From Ruminiclostridium sp. (lineage in GTDB: Bacteria > Bacillota > Clostridia > Oscillospirales > Ruminococcaceae): a DNA stretch of 33,379 nucleotides. Position numbers and translations under genes: made by a program. The notes below the pieces were generated by a model. The model ran no database searches. It saw nothing but the letters and a program-made list of their open reading frames with translations, and was not told the origin of the DNA. This document shows, piece after piece, positions 1-7,885 of the stretch (positions are counted from its first letter, which is position 1; each line of letters starts with the position of its first letter). The stretch covers positions 1-33,379 of the forward strand of contig JAGAWN010000239.1 of NCBI GenBank assembly GCA_017941355.1. The letters run 5' to 3'.

Positions 1-288
1 ACTATGATAATCTCGCTTATAGTTGTACCGCTTGTGAGCCTTATCACGCCTAAGATGAAGAAGTCGGACGTTGACAGGATATTCAGCTGCTACGACAAGC
101 AGGTGACCGTTCACCAGAGAGAGGCGATATCCGGCGGCAGCTACGCCGCGGCAGACGCGCTCCCGGCTTCCGCGAAGATAGAAGCTGCGGCGACAGGTTC
201 CCTGTCCGGAGCCGTCGAGGTGTCAGCGAAGCAGGCAGCAAAGACTGCTAACAAGCCTTCCGGCAGCAAAAAGAAGAAGAAAAAATAA
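1..288 (+). CDS. Sodium/solute symporter family protein, C-terminal fragment (5' end outside window)
   Basis: Reading frame 1 is open from the first base, so the gene starts before the window and the ATG at 4 is probably internal. What remains is the end of a last membrane helix (MIISLIVVPLVSLIT) followed by a cytoplasmic tail containing KKSDVDRIFSCYDKQV. This matches the tail that follows the last helix of solute:sodium symporters (SSS family) in clostridia. The end is low-complexity (Ala/Ser/Lys) and finishes in a run of lysines. The phenylacetate-CoA ligase gene starts 35 bp downstream on the same strand, so the transporter may import a carboxylate that the ligase activates; that link is inference. 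Substrate cannot be told from this fragment. Confidence 0.6.
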   Translation, partial: TMIISLIVVPLVSLITPKMKKSDVDRIFSCYDKQVTVHQREAISGGSYAAADALPASAKIEAAATGSLSGAVEVSAKQAAKTANKPSGSKKKKKK

Positions 289-323
289 TATTTAATAAAT
301 GAGATCAACGGAGGAAAATTACA

Positions 324-1652
324 ATGTTTTTTGACAAAGACGCAGAAACCATGCCGCGTGCGGAAATCGAGAAGATACAGCTTGAAAAGCTGAAAAAGAC
401 GGCGGTTTACTGCTATGAGAATGTGAAGCTGTACAAGGACAAGTTTGACAAAGCCGGCTTTGATCCCGCAAAGATCAAGACTCTCAGCGATATTAAGTAT
501 ATCCCGTTCACCACAAAGGAGGACTTCCGCGACAACTACCCCTTCGGGCTTTTCGCAGTGCCGATGAAGAAGATCGTGCGTATGCACGCTTCCTCCGGTA
601 CTACCGGCAAGCCCACGGTCGTAGGATACACGAAAGCCGATCTATATATGTGGAGCGACTGTATGGCGCGTATAGTGGCGGCTGCGGGCGCAACTCCCGA
701 TGATATCGTTCAGATATGCTTCGGCTACGGACTGTTCACCGGAGCGCTGGGACTGCACTACGGACTTGAAAAGCTGGGCGCGGCGGTAGTTCCGAGTTCT
801 TCCGGAAACACCGAAAAGACTGTTATGATGATGCGCGACTTCGGCACCACCGCTCTTGTCTCCACACCTTCCTACGCTCTGCGTATCGGCGAGGTAATGG
901 AGGAAGTCGGCATAAAGCCCGAAGAGATAAAGCTCAGACTCGGACTTCTCGGTTCCGAGGGCTGCACACCCGAAATGCGTGATCAGATAGAGAGCAAGCT
1001 GCATATGTTCGTTACCGACAACTACGGCATGAGCGAGCTTATGGGACCCGGCGTTTCCGGCGAATGCACAGAACGCTGCGGAATGCACTTCAACGAGGAT
1101 CACTTCCTGCCGGAGATCATCGACCCCGCTACCGGGGAGATACTGCCCGAGGGACAGAGCGGTGAACTTGTAGTTACCACGCTCGACAAGGAGGGTCTGC
1201 CGGTGCTTCGGTACAAGACCCACGACATAACCTCCATAACCTACGAACCCTGCAAGTGCGGAAGAACTCATGCCCGCATGATGAAGCCGACAGGACGTAC
1301 CGACGATATGCTGAAGATACGCGGTGTCAACGTGTTCCCGTCACAGATAGAGAGCGTGCTTATGGTAGTTCCGGAGATCGCGCCGCATTACCAGCTTGTT
1401 GTAGGCAGAGAGGGTTCCGCAGACAATCTTGAGGTAAGAGTGGAACTCGCGGACGCGTCGCTGCTGGACGATTACCGCAACCTCGACGAACTGCGCAGCC
1501 GCATACATCACGATCTCAAGACCGTTCTCGGAATCAGCACAAAGGTATCTCTTGTTGAACCTAAGTCTATCGAGCGTACCGCAGGCAAGGCAAAGCGCGT
1601 TATCGACAACCGCCCGAAAGAGACTGCCACATTCTCTGTTGAGAGCAAGTAA
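324..1652 (+). CDS. paaK: Phenylacetate-CoA ligase family (AMP-forming adenylate enzyme)
   Basis: The 442-aa protein has the size and motifs of the PaaK family, which activates aryl or other carboxylic acids to acyl-AMP and then acyl-CoA in the cytoplasm. The P-loop-like ASSGTTGKPTVVGYT lies near residues 89-103, DNYGMSELMGPG in the middle supplies adenine-binding residues, and RTDDMLKIRGVNVFPSQIE near residue 330 is the hinge to the C-terminal domain. The start at 324 has a good Shine-Dalgarno (GGAGGA, 310-315). The stop is only 13 bp before an acyl carrier protein gene, so both are probably one operon with the symporter upstream. In anaerobes this family often re-activates arylacetates formed in amino-acid fermentation. 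The ACP next door makes acyl-ACP loading an alternative. Family is certain, substrate is not. Confidence 0.88.
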   Translation: MFFDKDAETMPRAEIEKIQLEKLKKTAVYCYENVKLYKDKFDKAGFDPAKIKTLSDIKYIPFTTKEDFRDNYPFGLFAVPMKKIVRMHASSGTTGKPTVVGYTKADLYMWSDCMARIVAAAGATPDDIVQICFGYGLFTGALGLHYGLEKLGAAVVPSSSGNTEKTVMMMRDFGTTALVSTPSYALRIGEVMEEVGIKPEEIKLRLGLLGSEGCTPEMRDQIESKLHMFVTDNYGMSELMGPGVSGECTERCGMHFNEDHFLPEIIDPATGEILPEGQSGELVVTTLDKEGLPVLRYKTHDITSITYEPCKCGRTHARMMKPTGRTDDMLKIRGVNVFPSQIESVLMVVPEIAPHYQLVVGREGSADNLEVRVELADASLLDDYRNLDELRSRIHHDLKTVLGISTKVSLVEPKSIERTAGKAKRVIDNRPKETATFSVESK

Positions 1653-1665
1653 AGGAGTGTTTGAT

Positions 1666-1908
1666 ATGGACGAGATATATAAGCGCCTGAACACGGTTTT
1701 CCGTGATTTCTTTGACGATGACGACATTGAGATCGACGAGGACACCACAGCGGACGACATCGAGGACTGGGACAGCCTTAATCATATCACGCTCATGTCC
1801 GCCGTTGAGGACGAGTTCGGCGTCAAGTTCACTATGGGCGAAGTGTCCGGAATGAAGAACGTAGGGGAAATGGCGGAGATCATTCGGAAAAGAGGAAAAA
1901 AACTCTGA
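1666..1908 (+). CDS. acpP: Acyl carrier protein
   Basis: An 80-aa acidic helical protein with the 4'-phosphopantetheine attachment motif WDSLNH; the modified serine is Ser37. The charge pattern and the final helix (VGEMAEIIRKR) are typical of ACPs. The true start is the ATG at 1666, preceded by AAGGAG (1652-1657), because upstream in-frame codons lie inside the ligase gene. ACP would carry acyl groups as thioesters for fatty-acid or secondary synthesis. It sits 13 bp after a phenylacetate-CoA ligase-family gene rather than beside fab genes, so it may be a specialised carrier. The symbol is by family only. Confidence 0.85.
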   Translation: MDEIYKRLNTVFRDFFDDDDIEIDEDTTADDIEDWDSLNHITLMSAVEDEFGVKFTMGEVSGMKNVGEMAEIIRKRGKKL

Positions 1909-1915
1909 AAAAGTG

Positions 1916-1944
1916 TTGACATTTCCGTTCCGATGTAATATAAT
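1916..1944 (+). promoter_or_regulatory. Perfect sigma-A promoter of glnN
   Basis: TTGACA at 1916-1921 and TATAAT at 1939-1944 are separated by exactly 17 bp. Both boxes match the consensus fully. The predicted start is near 1951, giving a leader of about 70 nt before glnN. Confidence 0.9.
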
Positions 1945-1954
1945 GTATTAAGCA

Positions 1955-2002
1955 GAACGACGGCGTTCCGATATGGGTGTACCATGTCAGAACGCTGTTT
2001 TT
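1955..2002 (+). promoter_or_regulatory. Leader of glnN with two mutually exclusive hairpins, possible attenuator
   Basis: Hairpin A is GAACG (1955-1959) with CGTTC (1964-1968) around ACGG. Hairpin B is ACGGCGTTC (1960-1968) with GAACGCTGT (1990-1998), nine pairs including one G-U, followed directly by five Ts (1998-2002). Both use the strand 1964-1968, so only one can form. Hairpin B plus the short U tract resembles a weak intrinsic terminator lying just before the Shine-Dalgarno at 2009. That it regulates glnN is inference. Confidence 0.45.
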
Positions 2003-2020
2003 ATCTTCGGAGGTAACGTA

Positions 2021-4144
2021 ATGAGCGAAATTATTGATGTAGCACAGATATTCGGCGCAGACGTGTTTGACGAGTCAACAATGCGTCAGAAGCTGCCGAA
2101 AGAGGTTTTCAGAAAGCTGAAAGCCACAATGAATTCCAACAAGGAACTTGACAATTCTACTGCGGAAAGCGTCGCCGCGGCAATGAAAGACTGGGCGGTC
2201 GAGAAAGGCGCGACTCACTTCACACACTGGTTTCAGCCTATGACAAATATAACCGCAGAGAAGCACGACAGCTTCATTGCGCCAACCGGCGACGGCACGG
2301 TGATAATGGAGTTTTCCGGCAAGGAACTTGTCAAGGGCGAGCCGGACGCTTCTTCTTTCCCGTCCGGCGGTATCCGTGCAACCTTTGAGGCACGCGGATA
2401 CACCGCGTGGGATCCCACCTCCTACGCGTTCATCAAGGACGGCACGCTGTACATTCCCACTGCTTTCTGCTCCTACACCGGCGAGGCTCTTGACAAAAAG
2501 ACTCCTCTGCTGCGTTCCATGGACGCGCTTTCGGAACAGGGACTCCGTATTCTGCGGCTGTTCGGAAACTCGACAAGCAAGCGCGTTGTAGCGACTGTGG
2601 GTGCGGAACAGGAATATTTCCTTATCGACAAATCTGTTTATGAAAAGCGCAAAGACCTTATCTATACCGGAAGAACGCTGTTCGGCGCACCTCCGCTGAA
2701 AGGTCAGGAAATGGACGATCACTACTTCGGCGCGATAAACAGCCGTGTTCATGCGTATATGCGCGATCTTGACAACTCGCTGTGGAGACTGGGCGTAATG
2801 TCCAAGACCGAGCACAACGAGGTCGCTCCCGCACAGCACGAAATGGCACCTATCTTCACGAGCGCCAACGCTGCCGCAGACCAGAACCAGCTCACTATGG
2901 AAGTCATGCAGAAAACGGCGCTGCGGCACGGAATGGTGTGTCTGCTGCACGAAAAGCCCTTTGACGGCGTGAACGGCTCCGGCAAGCACGACAACTGGGC
3001 GCTTTCCACCGACGACGGACAGAATCTGCTGAATCCCGGCAAGTCGCCTATGGAGAACGTACAGTTCTTAACGTTCCTCGCAGCGGTCATCAAGGGTGTT
3101 GACGAGTATCCCGAACTGCTTCGCCTGTCTGTCGCAACTGCCGGCAACGATCATCGTCTCGGCGGCAATGAAGCGCCTCCCGCGATAATCTCGGTATTCC
3201 TCGGCGAAGAACTTGACGCGGTGGTTGAAGCGCTGATAAACGGCGGAACCGTACCGAAGAAAAGCGCCGATCTCGATCTCGGCGTTCTCGCTCTTCCGCA
3301 CTTCAAGAAAGATACCACAGACCGCAACAGAACATCGCCTTTCGCGTTCACAGGCAACAAGTTCGAGTTCCGCAGCGTCGGTTCGTCCCACAATGTTGCG
3401 ACTGCAAACATAATCCTCAACACGATAGTTGCCGAAGAACTCAGACAGTTCGCAGACGAGCTGGAATTCGCCGCGGCTGCCGACGGTGAAGCGTTCAGCC
3501 GTCCCGCTTTCGAGAAAGCGCTGCACGAACTGCTTGTCCGTACATTCAAGGAACACAGGCGCATACTGTTCAACGGAAACGCATACGATGAAGCATGGCT
3601 GGACGAAGCGGAACGCCGCGGACTGCCGAATCTCGTTTCGTCGGTTGACGCTATCCCGCATTTTGAGGACGAGAAGAGCATGAAGCTGTTCACATCTCAC
3701 AAGGTGTTTACCGAACGCGAGATCCACGCCCGCACCGAGATACTGCTTGAAAACTACTACAAGACGATCAATATTGAAGCGCACACAGCCGTGGATATGG
3801 TGAAGCACCAGTACGCTCCCGCTGTCATGGCATACGCGAAGTTCCTTTGCGACGCGGCTATGTCCAAGCGCAGTGTCGGCGTAGATGCTGTTTCGGAACT
3901 TGACGCGGCGCAGAATGTCACCAAGCTTGAAAACGCTATGATCGCCGAGTGCGCAGAGCTTGACAGGCTTCTCGGCGAAACTTCCGGGCTTTCTGATGTC
4001 AAGGAAACTGCAGTGTTCTTCCACGACAAGGTTCTTGCCAAGATGAATGATGTACGCGCTGTTGTCGATGAACTCGAAGCCTTTGTCGGCGGTGAATTCT
4101 GGCCTGTACCCACTTACGGCGATATACTGTTCAGCGTGAAATAA
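2021..4144 (+). CDS. glnN: Glutamine synthetase type III
   Basis: The 707-aa protein has the length of type III glutamine synthetases, far longer than GSI (about 450 aa). It makes glutamine from glutamate, ammonia and ATP and is a main ammonia-assimilation enzyme in Bacteroides and ruminococci. Visible family signatures are [10 protein letters not shown] (metal ligands), [45 protein letters not shown] and [20 protein letters not shown]. The start at 2021 is chosen because GGAGG (2009-2013) is seven bases upstream; an earlier in-frame ATG at 1973 has no ribosome site and lies in the structured leader. The gene has its own perfect promoter and a possible attenuator, so expression is probably nitrogen-controlled. 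No PII or ANTAR regulator gene is nearby. Confidence 0.95.
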   Translation: MSEIIDVAQIFGADVFDESTMRQKLPKEVFRKLKATMNSNKELDNSTAESVAAAMKDWAVEKGATHFTHWFQPMTNITAEKHDSFIAPTGDGTVIMEFSGKELVKGEPDASSFPSGGIRATFEARGYTAWDPTSYAFIKDGTLYIPTAFCSYTGEALDKKTPLLRSMDALSEQGLRILRLFGNSTSKRVVATVGAEQEYFLIDKSVYEKRKDLIYTGRTLFGAPPLKGQEMDDHYFGAINSRVHAYMRDLDNSLWRLGVMSKTEHNEVAPAQHEMAPIFTSANAAADQNQLTMEVMQKTALRHGMVCLLHEKPFDGVNGSGKHDNWALSTDDGQNLLNPGKSPMENVQFLTFLAAVIKGVDEYPELLRLSVATAGNDHRLGGNEAPPAIISVFLGEELDAVVEALINGGTVPKKSADLDLGVLALPHFKKDTTDRNRTSPFAFTGNKFEFRSVGSSHNVATANIILNTIVAEELRQFADELEFAAAADGEAFSRPAFEKALHELLVRTFKEHRRILFNGNAYDEAWLDEAERRGLPNLVSSVDAIPHFEDEKSMKLFTSHKVFTEREIHARTEILLENYYKTINIEAHTAVDMVKHQYAPAVMAYAKFLCDAAMSKRSVGVDAVSELDAAQNVTKLENAMIAECAELDRLLGETSGLSDVKETAVFFHDKVLAKMNDVRAVVDELEAFVGGEFWPVPTYGDILFSVK

Positions 4145-4178
4145 ACGTTCGCCGGAGCGTGAGACAGCGAAAACAACA

Positions 4179-4207
4179 TTGTCATTTTTTTCAATAAATA
4201 ATATTGC
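4179..4207 (+). promoter_or_regulatory. Weak candidate promoter of the acidic surface-protein gene
   Basis: TTGTCA (4179-4184), 17 bp, TATTGC (4202-4207). The -10 box is poor. Two hairpins follow in the leader: CATTGTC/GACAATG (4226-4253) and CGTCC-GAAA-GGACG (4258-4271), the second with a GNRA-type tetraloop ending just before the Shine-Dalgarno CGGAGGA. Confidence 0.35.
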
Positions 4208-4285
4208 TCCGTATGTAAAAAATATCATTGTCAGGCACAACAGCCGGACAATGCAAACGTCCGAAAGGACGAACGGAGGACATTT

Positions 4286-4801
4286 ATGAAAAAGATGCTT
4301 ACGGCGGCGGCAGCCGCTGCATATATCGCGTCGGTGCTTGCGGTAAGCGCTTACGCGGCACCTGCCGGTGACAGCGGAGCAGGCGGCGTCATCGGAAATA
4401 TCGGTGAGGGCGCAGGTGACATTATAGAGAATGTCGGCGAGGGCGCTGAGGAGATCGCGGACGGTGCAGGCAATGCGGTAAACGACGTGCTGGACGGTGC
4501 GGGCGATGCTGTGGAAGATATCACAGACAGTGTTGACGGTGCTGCTTCAGACGAGGAGGATATTGATCCGGACAGCATTGCGGAAGTCACGGACGATGAC
4601 GATGTAAGCGATGATGCCGATGAAGCCTCGGACGACGAGGAAAAGGTGTATGAGGTGGAGATGTATTCCGGCAACCCCAATGACAAGAACCCCTCTACAG
4701 GCGGACTGCCGTTTATGACATCGGGTCTTGTAGCGGTAACGGCTGCGGGAGTCGCGTATCTCACCAAGAAGCGTAATGTCGAAAACGGACAGGATCACTG
4801 A
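4286..4801 (+). CDS. Acidic wall-anchored surface protein with 11-residue repeats and NPSTG sorting signal
   Basis: A 171-aa exported protein that I do not recognise by function. A signal peptide (about 1-25, MKKML then an Ala-rich core ending SAYA) is followed by amphipathic repeats at 36-86 in steps of eleven residues (units such as IGEGAGDIIEN, VGEGAEEIADG, AGNAVNDVLDG, AGDAVEDITDS). Next comes an Asp/Glu-rich stretch (88-118). The end is a sorting signal: NPSTG at 135-139, a hydrophobic segment, then KKR. Eleven-residue repeats of this kind form amphipathic helices in other families. Start supported by CGGAGGA a few bases upstream. A strong terminator follows the stop. The same NPxTG motif recurs on the cohesin-like proteins at 20705-29374, suggesting a shared sortase. 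Confidence 0.8.
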   Translation: MKKMLTAAAAAAYIASVLAVSAYAAPAGDSGAGGVIGNIGEGAGDIIENVGEGAEEIADGAGNAVNDVLDGAGDAVEDITDSVDGAASDEEDIDPDSIAEVTDDDDVSDDADEASDDEEKVYEVEMYSGNPNDKNPSTGGLPFMTSGLVAVTAAGVAYLTKKRNVENGQDH

Positions 4802-4816
4802 GCGTAAGATGATAAG

Positions 4817-4861
4817 AAAAGCCTTTGAGCGGTTCTTCGTGACCGCCCGGAGGCTTTTTTT
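4817..4861 (+). terminator. Intrinsic terminator of the acidic surface-protein gene
   Basis: Outer stem AAAAGCCT (4817-4824) pairs AGGCTTTT (4851-4858), inner stem GCGGT/ACCGC (4829-4833/4842-4846), then a T run to 4861. Confidence 0.85.
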
Positions 4862-4871
4862 CGGGATCCTC

Positions 4872-4900
4872 TTGACAAATCCTGCCGGCGGTGGTATAAT
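4872..4900 (+). promoter_or_regulatory. Perfect sigma-A promoter of the 36-aa small ORF
   Basis: TTGACA (4872-4877), 17 bp, TATAAT (4895-4900). It lies between the terminator of the gene before and the small ORF at 4953. Confidence 0.88.
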
Positions 4901-4952
4901 ATATCCAGTTAGCAGAGACTAACAATTACGCTGTGAAAGAAGGAGTCACATT

Positions 4953-5063
4953 ATGACAGAACTGTTAACTGCCGCCGCGATAGGCGCGTCATTCGTTTTT
5001 GTTTCGGACAGGATCAGGACAAAGCTGCTCGATGCGGCTTCCGGAAAGAATACCAAACGATAA
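4953..5063 (+). CDS. 36-aa small protein of unknown function
   Basis: ATG at 4953 encodes 36 residues: an N-terminal hydrophobic stretch (MTELLTAAAIGASFVFV) and a basic tail (SDRIRTKLLD to GKNTKR). It has its own perfect promoter, a ribosome site (AAGGAG, 4940-4944 region) about eight bases before the ATG, and a strong terminator right after the stop. It is therefore a complete one-gene transcription unit. The hydrophobic/basic layout fits a small membrane-associated peptide. I do not recognise it. A non-coding role for the transcript is the alternative. Confidence 0.6.
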   Translation: MTELLTAAAIGASFVFVSDRIRTKLLDAASGKNTKR

Positions 5064-5085
5064 AGTCCTACATATACTGTCCCGG

Positions 5086-5120
5086 GTCCCGGGTGCGTGG
5101 TCTGCACCCGGGGCTTTTTT
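5086..5120 (+). terminator. Intrinsic terminator of the small ORF
   Basis: GTCCCGGGTGC (5086-5096) pairs GCACCCGGGGC (5104-5114), eleven pairs with one G-U, then six Ts. Confidence 0.92.
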
Positions 5121-5131
5121 GTGTTTTGCTA

Positions 5132-5160
5132 TTGCAAAAAGGGGAATAATATGTTAAACT
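5132..5160 (+). promoter_or_regulatory. Candidate promoter of the DUF1624 gene
   Basis: TTGCAA (5132-5137), 17 bp, TAAACT (5155-5160) with TGT just before the -10, an extended -10. It follows the terminator and precedes the gene at 5189. Confidence 0.5.
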
Positions 5161-5188
5161 GTATATATTACACTTCGAGGAGACGTAC

Positions 5189-5950
5189 ATGGGAAAACGG
5201 ATAGGTATTCTTGACGAGGTACGCGGTCTTGCTTATATAGCAATGATCCTGTATCACGCGTATTACGATATTGTGTTTGTTTACGGGCATGATCTTCCGG
5301 ACTGGCTGGATACAGCGGCCCGCTTCACTCAGCCCTTTATCGCCGGTACATTCATTGTTGTAGCGGGTATTTCGTCGAACTTCTCCAACAACAATTTCAA
5401 GCGCGGAGTAACATACTTTTTCTTCGCAATGGCACTTACGTTTGTGACCGCAGTTGCTCTGCCGTCGGAAACGATAGTGTTCGGAGTGCTGCATTTCCTC
5501 GGTATTGCCGCGATGATCTACGGCTTTATCGGGAAGTTCACGGAGCATATCCCGTGGGTTATCGGAGTGGTGCTGTTCTCGCTCCTGTTTGCGGTGACGT
5601 TCAATCTGCCGCGGGGCTATATCGGGATCGACGGGATCTTCACTCTTCCGCTGCCCGGTTTCCTGTATGAGCATTACTGGCTATTCCCGCTGGGATTCGT
5701 GTCCGGTACGTTCTACAGCGCGGATTACTTCCCGCTTATCCCCTACTTCTTCCTGTTTCTTGCGGGTGCGTCGTTCGGGGAATACTTCCGTTCCGGTCAT
5801 GCTTCAAAAGGATTCGATATGACAAGGTTCAAAGGGCTTGCATTCCTCGGACGCCACGGACTTTGGATATATATGCTGCACCAGCCGATGACGATAATGA
5901 TACTTGAACTTGTGTTCAAGATCACGGGGCAGGGAACGGTTTTCCTGTGA
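5189..5950 (+). CDS. DUF1624 / heparan-alpha-glucosaminide N-acetyltransferase-like membrane protein
   Basis: A 253-aa polytopic membrane protein with about seven hydrophobic helices. The first carries RGLAYIAMILYHAYYDIVF, close to the conserved first-helix signature of the DUF1624/HGSNAT catalytic family, and the last helix region has GLWIYMLHQPMTIMI. This family is related to transmembrane acyltransferases that move acetyl groups across membranes to sugars, but the bacterial substrate is unknown. The Shine-Dalgarno GAGGAG (5177-5182) supports the ATG at 5189. It has its own candidate promoter and is not obviously linked to its neighbours. Confidence 0.8.
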   Translation: MGKRIGILDEVRGLAYIAMILYHAYYDIVFVYGHDLPDWLDTAARFTQPFIAGTFIVVAGISSNFSNNNFKRGVTYFFFAMALTFVTAVALPSETIVFGVLHFLGIAAMIYGFIGKFTEHIPWVIGVVLFSLLFAVTFNLPRGYIGIDGIFTLPLPGFLYEHYWLFPLGFVSGTFYSADYFPLIPYFFLFLAGASFGEYFRSGHASKGFDMTRFKGLAFLGRHGLWIYMLHQPMTIMILELVFKITGQGTVFL

Positions 5951-6021
5951 GCGTGATCCGCCGGTCTTTACGATGAAGTTACGGTGCGTATCTTACGGCG
6001 GGAGCAATGAAAGGAGTAAAT

Positions 6022-7164
6022 ATGTCAGAAGCAGACAGAAACAACGAAAACGAGATCTCACGCGATAAAAAGATAATCCGCACAAGCATTATCGGCATAA
6101 TAGCAAACGTGATGCTTGCGGGATTCAAGGCGGTAATGGGGATCATATCAAGTTCTATAGCGATAACGCTTGACGCGGTAAACAACCTTTCCGACGCGGC
6201 TTCCTCGGTCATTACAATAGCGGGGACCAAGCTTGCCGGGAAATCGCCGGATCGTAAGCACCCATTCGGTTACGGAAGAGTCGAATATCTCAGCGCTACG
6301 GTAATTTCGCTGATCGTCCTGTACGCCGGTATCACTTCCCTCACCGAATCCGTGAAGAAGATATTTGAACCGGAGACTCCGGATTATTCGCCCACCGTGC
6401 TTATCATAATCGGTGTGGCTGTGGCGGTAAAGATCGTGCTGGGAAGATATGTCAAGTCAGTCGGTGTAAGCACAAACTCGGATTCATTGATAAACTCCGG
6501 CGAGGACGCTACGCTGGATTCGATCATTTCCGCTTCGACACTTGCTGCGGCTGCGGTATATATGATATGGAACATTCAGCTTGAAGCATGGCTGGGAGCG
6601 ATCATTTCCGGTGTCATCATCAAATCCGGAATAGAGATGCTCACCGGGACGCTTTCGCAGATACTCGGCGAGAGCGCAGACGCTGAGACTGCACGCGGAA
6701 TAAAAGAAACGATCTGCTCTTTTCCGGAGGTTGAGGGAGCATACGATCTTGTGCTTAACAACTACGGTCCCGACAGATTCAACGGCTCGGTGCATATCGA
6801 GATCCCGGACACCTGCACAGCTACCCGGATAGACGAGCTTATCCGCGAGATAACATACACGGTTTATGAAAAGTATAACATAGTGCTTACCGGTATCAGT
6901 ATTTATGCCGTCAGCACCACAGATGCCGAAGCGATTGAGATGAGAAGTGCGCTTAAAGAGATAATCGCCGGTTCGGAGTATGTTCCGGAGTTTCATGCGC
7001 TTTCGGTTCAGAAAGAAGCGCGCACTGCGAGGTTTGATCTTGTTGTAAGTCTTGACGCGCCGGATCGCGCAAAGGAACTGCGCACGGTGGTTGAGAAGAT
7101 GAAGAGCAGATTTCCGGACTACACGTTCTATCCTGTAATAGATACCGATTTCACAGAGAGATAA
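6022..7164 (+). CDS. Cation diffusion facilitator transporter, probably manganese type
   Basis: A 380-aa CDF-family exporter that swaps cytoplasmic divalent metal for protons. Six helices are followed by a long cytoplasmic C-terminal domain with two ferredoxin-like parts (about 210-380), longer than FieF. Helix 2 has N54xxxD58 (VNNLSD) and helix 5 has D162xxxD166 (EDATLD). The zinc-type His in helix 5 is replaced by Asp, a pattern tied to Mn transport in characterised bacterial CDFs. KHPFGYGRVEY is the conserved loop after helix 2. The start is ATG 6022 because AAAGGAG (6010-6016) is spaced correctly; the ATG at 6007 overlaps that site. It converges on the SCP2 gene with a shared terminator. 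Confidence 0.9.
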   Translation: MSEADRNNENEISRDKKIIRTSIIGIIANVMLAGFKAVMGIISSSIAITLDAVNNLSDAASSVITIAGTKLAGKSPDRKHPFGYGRVEYLSATVISLIVLYAGITSLTESVKKIFEPETPDYSPTVLIIIGVAVAVKIVLGRYVKSVGVSTNSDSLINSGEDATLDSIISASTLAAAAVYMIWNIQLEAWLGAIISGVIIKSGIEMLTGTLSQILGESADAETARGIKETICSFPEVEGAYDLVLNNYGPDRFNGSVHIEIPDTCTATRIDELIREITYTVYEKYNIVLTGISIYAVSTTDAEAIEMRSALKEIIAGSEYVPEFHALSVQKEARTARFDLVVSLDAPDRAKELRTVVEKMKSRFPDYTFYPVIDTDFTER

Positions 7165-7183
7165 CGCTGTGGAATCAAAAGCA

Positions 7184-7215
7184 AAAAGCGCGTATGCAGA
7201 TACATACGCGCTTTT
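7184..7215. terminator. Bidirectional terminator between the convergent CDF and SCP2 genes
   Basis: A 13-bp perfect stem (AAAAGCGCGTATG at 7184-7196 with CATACGCGCTTTT at 7203-7215) has T runs on both strands. It stops the CDF gene on plus and the SCP2 gene on minus. Confidence 0.9.
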
Positions 7216-7234
7216 CATACTGTGATTAAACAAA

Positions 7235-7702
7235 TTACTTTTTCTTTGCTGCTGCGGGCTTTTTTGCGGCAGCAGGCTTAGCCTCTGCTTTGGGAGCAGC
7301 CTTGGGAGCTTCTTCCTTCTTAGCGGGTTCAGCTTTTTTTGCAGCTTCCTTCTTTGCGGGAGCAGCCTTTTTCGGAGCTATACTGTTGAAGATGTTTGCA
7401 GCTGCGGGATCGTCGTCATAAACTGTGAGAGCGCCGCTCTTGACTGCGTCATCGGGGGAAAGCTTGCCCTCAACGAGTGCTGTGAAGGTATCTGCGTCCG
7501 CCTGGAATACTGCGGTGTGATCGTCGTAGCTGAAATTCTCTACCGAAAGAACCCCTTCCTTGAACTCCATATAGAATGTTCCCGCTGCATCGCCCGTTAC
7601 ATTGAACTGGAAAGCGAAAAATCCCTCAAAGTTCGAAGTGTCGGTTTTCTTGATAGCTTTTTTAAGACTTTCATAAACCTTTTCATAAGCTGATTTAGCC
7701 AT
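7235..7702 (-). CDS. SCP2 sterol-binding-domain protein with Lys/Ala/Pro tail
   Basis: A 155-aa protein. Residues 1-105 fit the SCP-2 fold, with GTFYMEFKEGVLSVE, the hydrophobic-pocket strand pair, and LVEGKLSPDDAVKSGALTV, the typical end of the domain. Free-standing SCP2 proteins of this type are common in Clostridia, and their lipid ligand is unknown. Residues about 110-155 are a low-complexity tail of repeated AAPAKKEAAKK-like units, strongly basic and resembling histone-H1-like tails. The start has AAGGAAGG just upstream on the minus strand and a good promoter at 7768-7796. Nothing suggests a dedicated pathway with its neighbours. Confidence 0.8.
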   Translation of the reverse strand: MAKSAYEKVYESLKKAIKKTDTSNFEGFFAFQFNVTGDAAGTFYMEFKEGVLSVENFSYDDHTAVFQADADTFTALVEGKLSPDDAVKSGALTVYDDDPAAANIFNSIAPKKAAPAKKEAAKKAEPAKKEEAPKAAPKAEAKPAAAKKPAAAKKK

Positions 7703-7767
7703 ATTAAATTCCTTCCTTTATTTGAGTTGAAACGGGCAAACGCACCGCTTGATTTTTGTCAAAATGT

Positions 7768-7796
7768 ATTATATCACAAAAAAAAATTAAATTCAA
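7768..7796 (-). promoter_or_regulatory. Promoter of the SCP2 gene (minus strand)
   Basis: Read on the minus strand: TTGAAT (7796-7791), 17 bp that is mostly T, TATAAT (7773-7768). Confidence 0.75.
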
Positions 7797-7855
7797 GCAA
7801 TTTCAGACATTTTTTTGTAAGTTAGTGCAATATGATAAAAAAATAACAGCTTTAA

Positions 7856-7885
7856 TTGCATGGTTAGGTACTTATTTACTATAAT
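7856..7885 (+). promoter_or_regulatory. Candidate promoter of the YlmC/YmxH-type gene
   Basis: TTGCAT (7856-7861), 18 bp, TATAAT (7880-7885). It would give an unusually long leader of about 180 nt before the ATG at 8072. Confidence 0.5.

Noticed and set aside
1955-1998. ANTAR-type antitermination site in the glnN leader
   Set aside because: ANTAR targets have two hairpins with six-base loops having A first and G fourth. Neither hairpin here has such a loop.
3068-4240. Minus-strand open frame of 390 codons across glnN
   Set aside because: It lies opposite a well-supported glutamine synthetase and shows no protein-like pattern.
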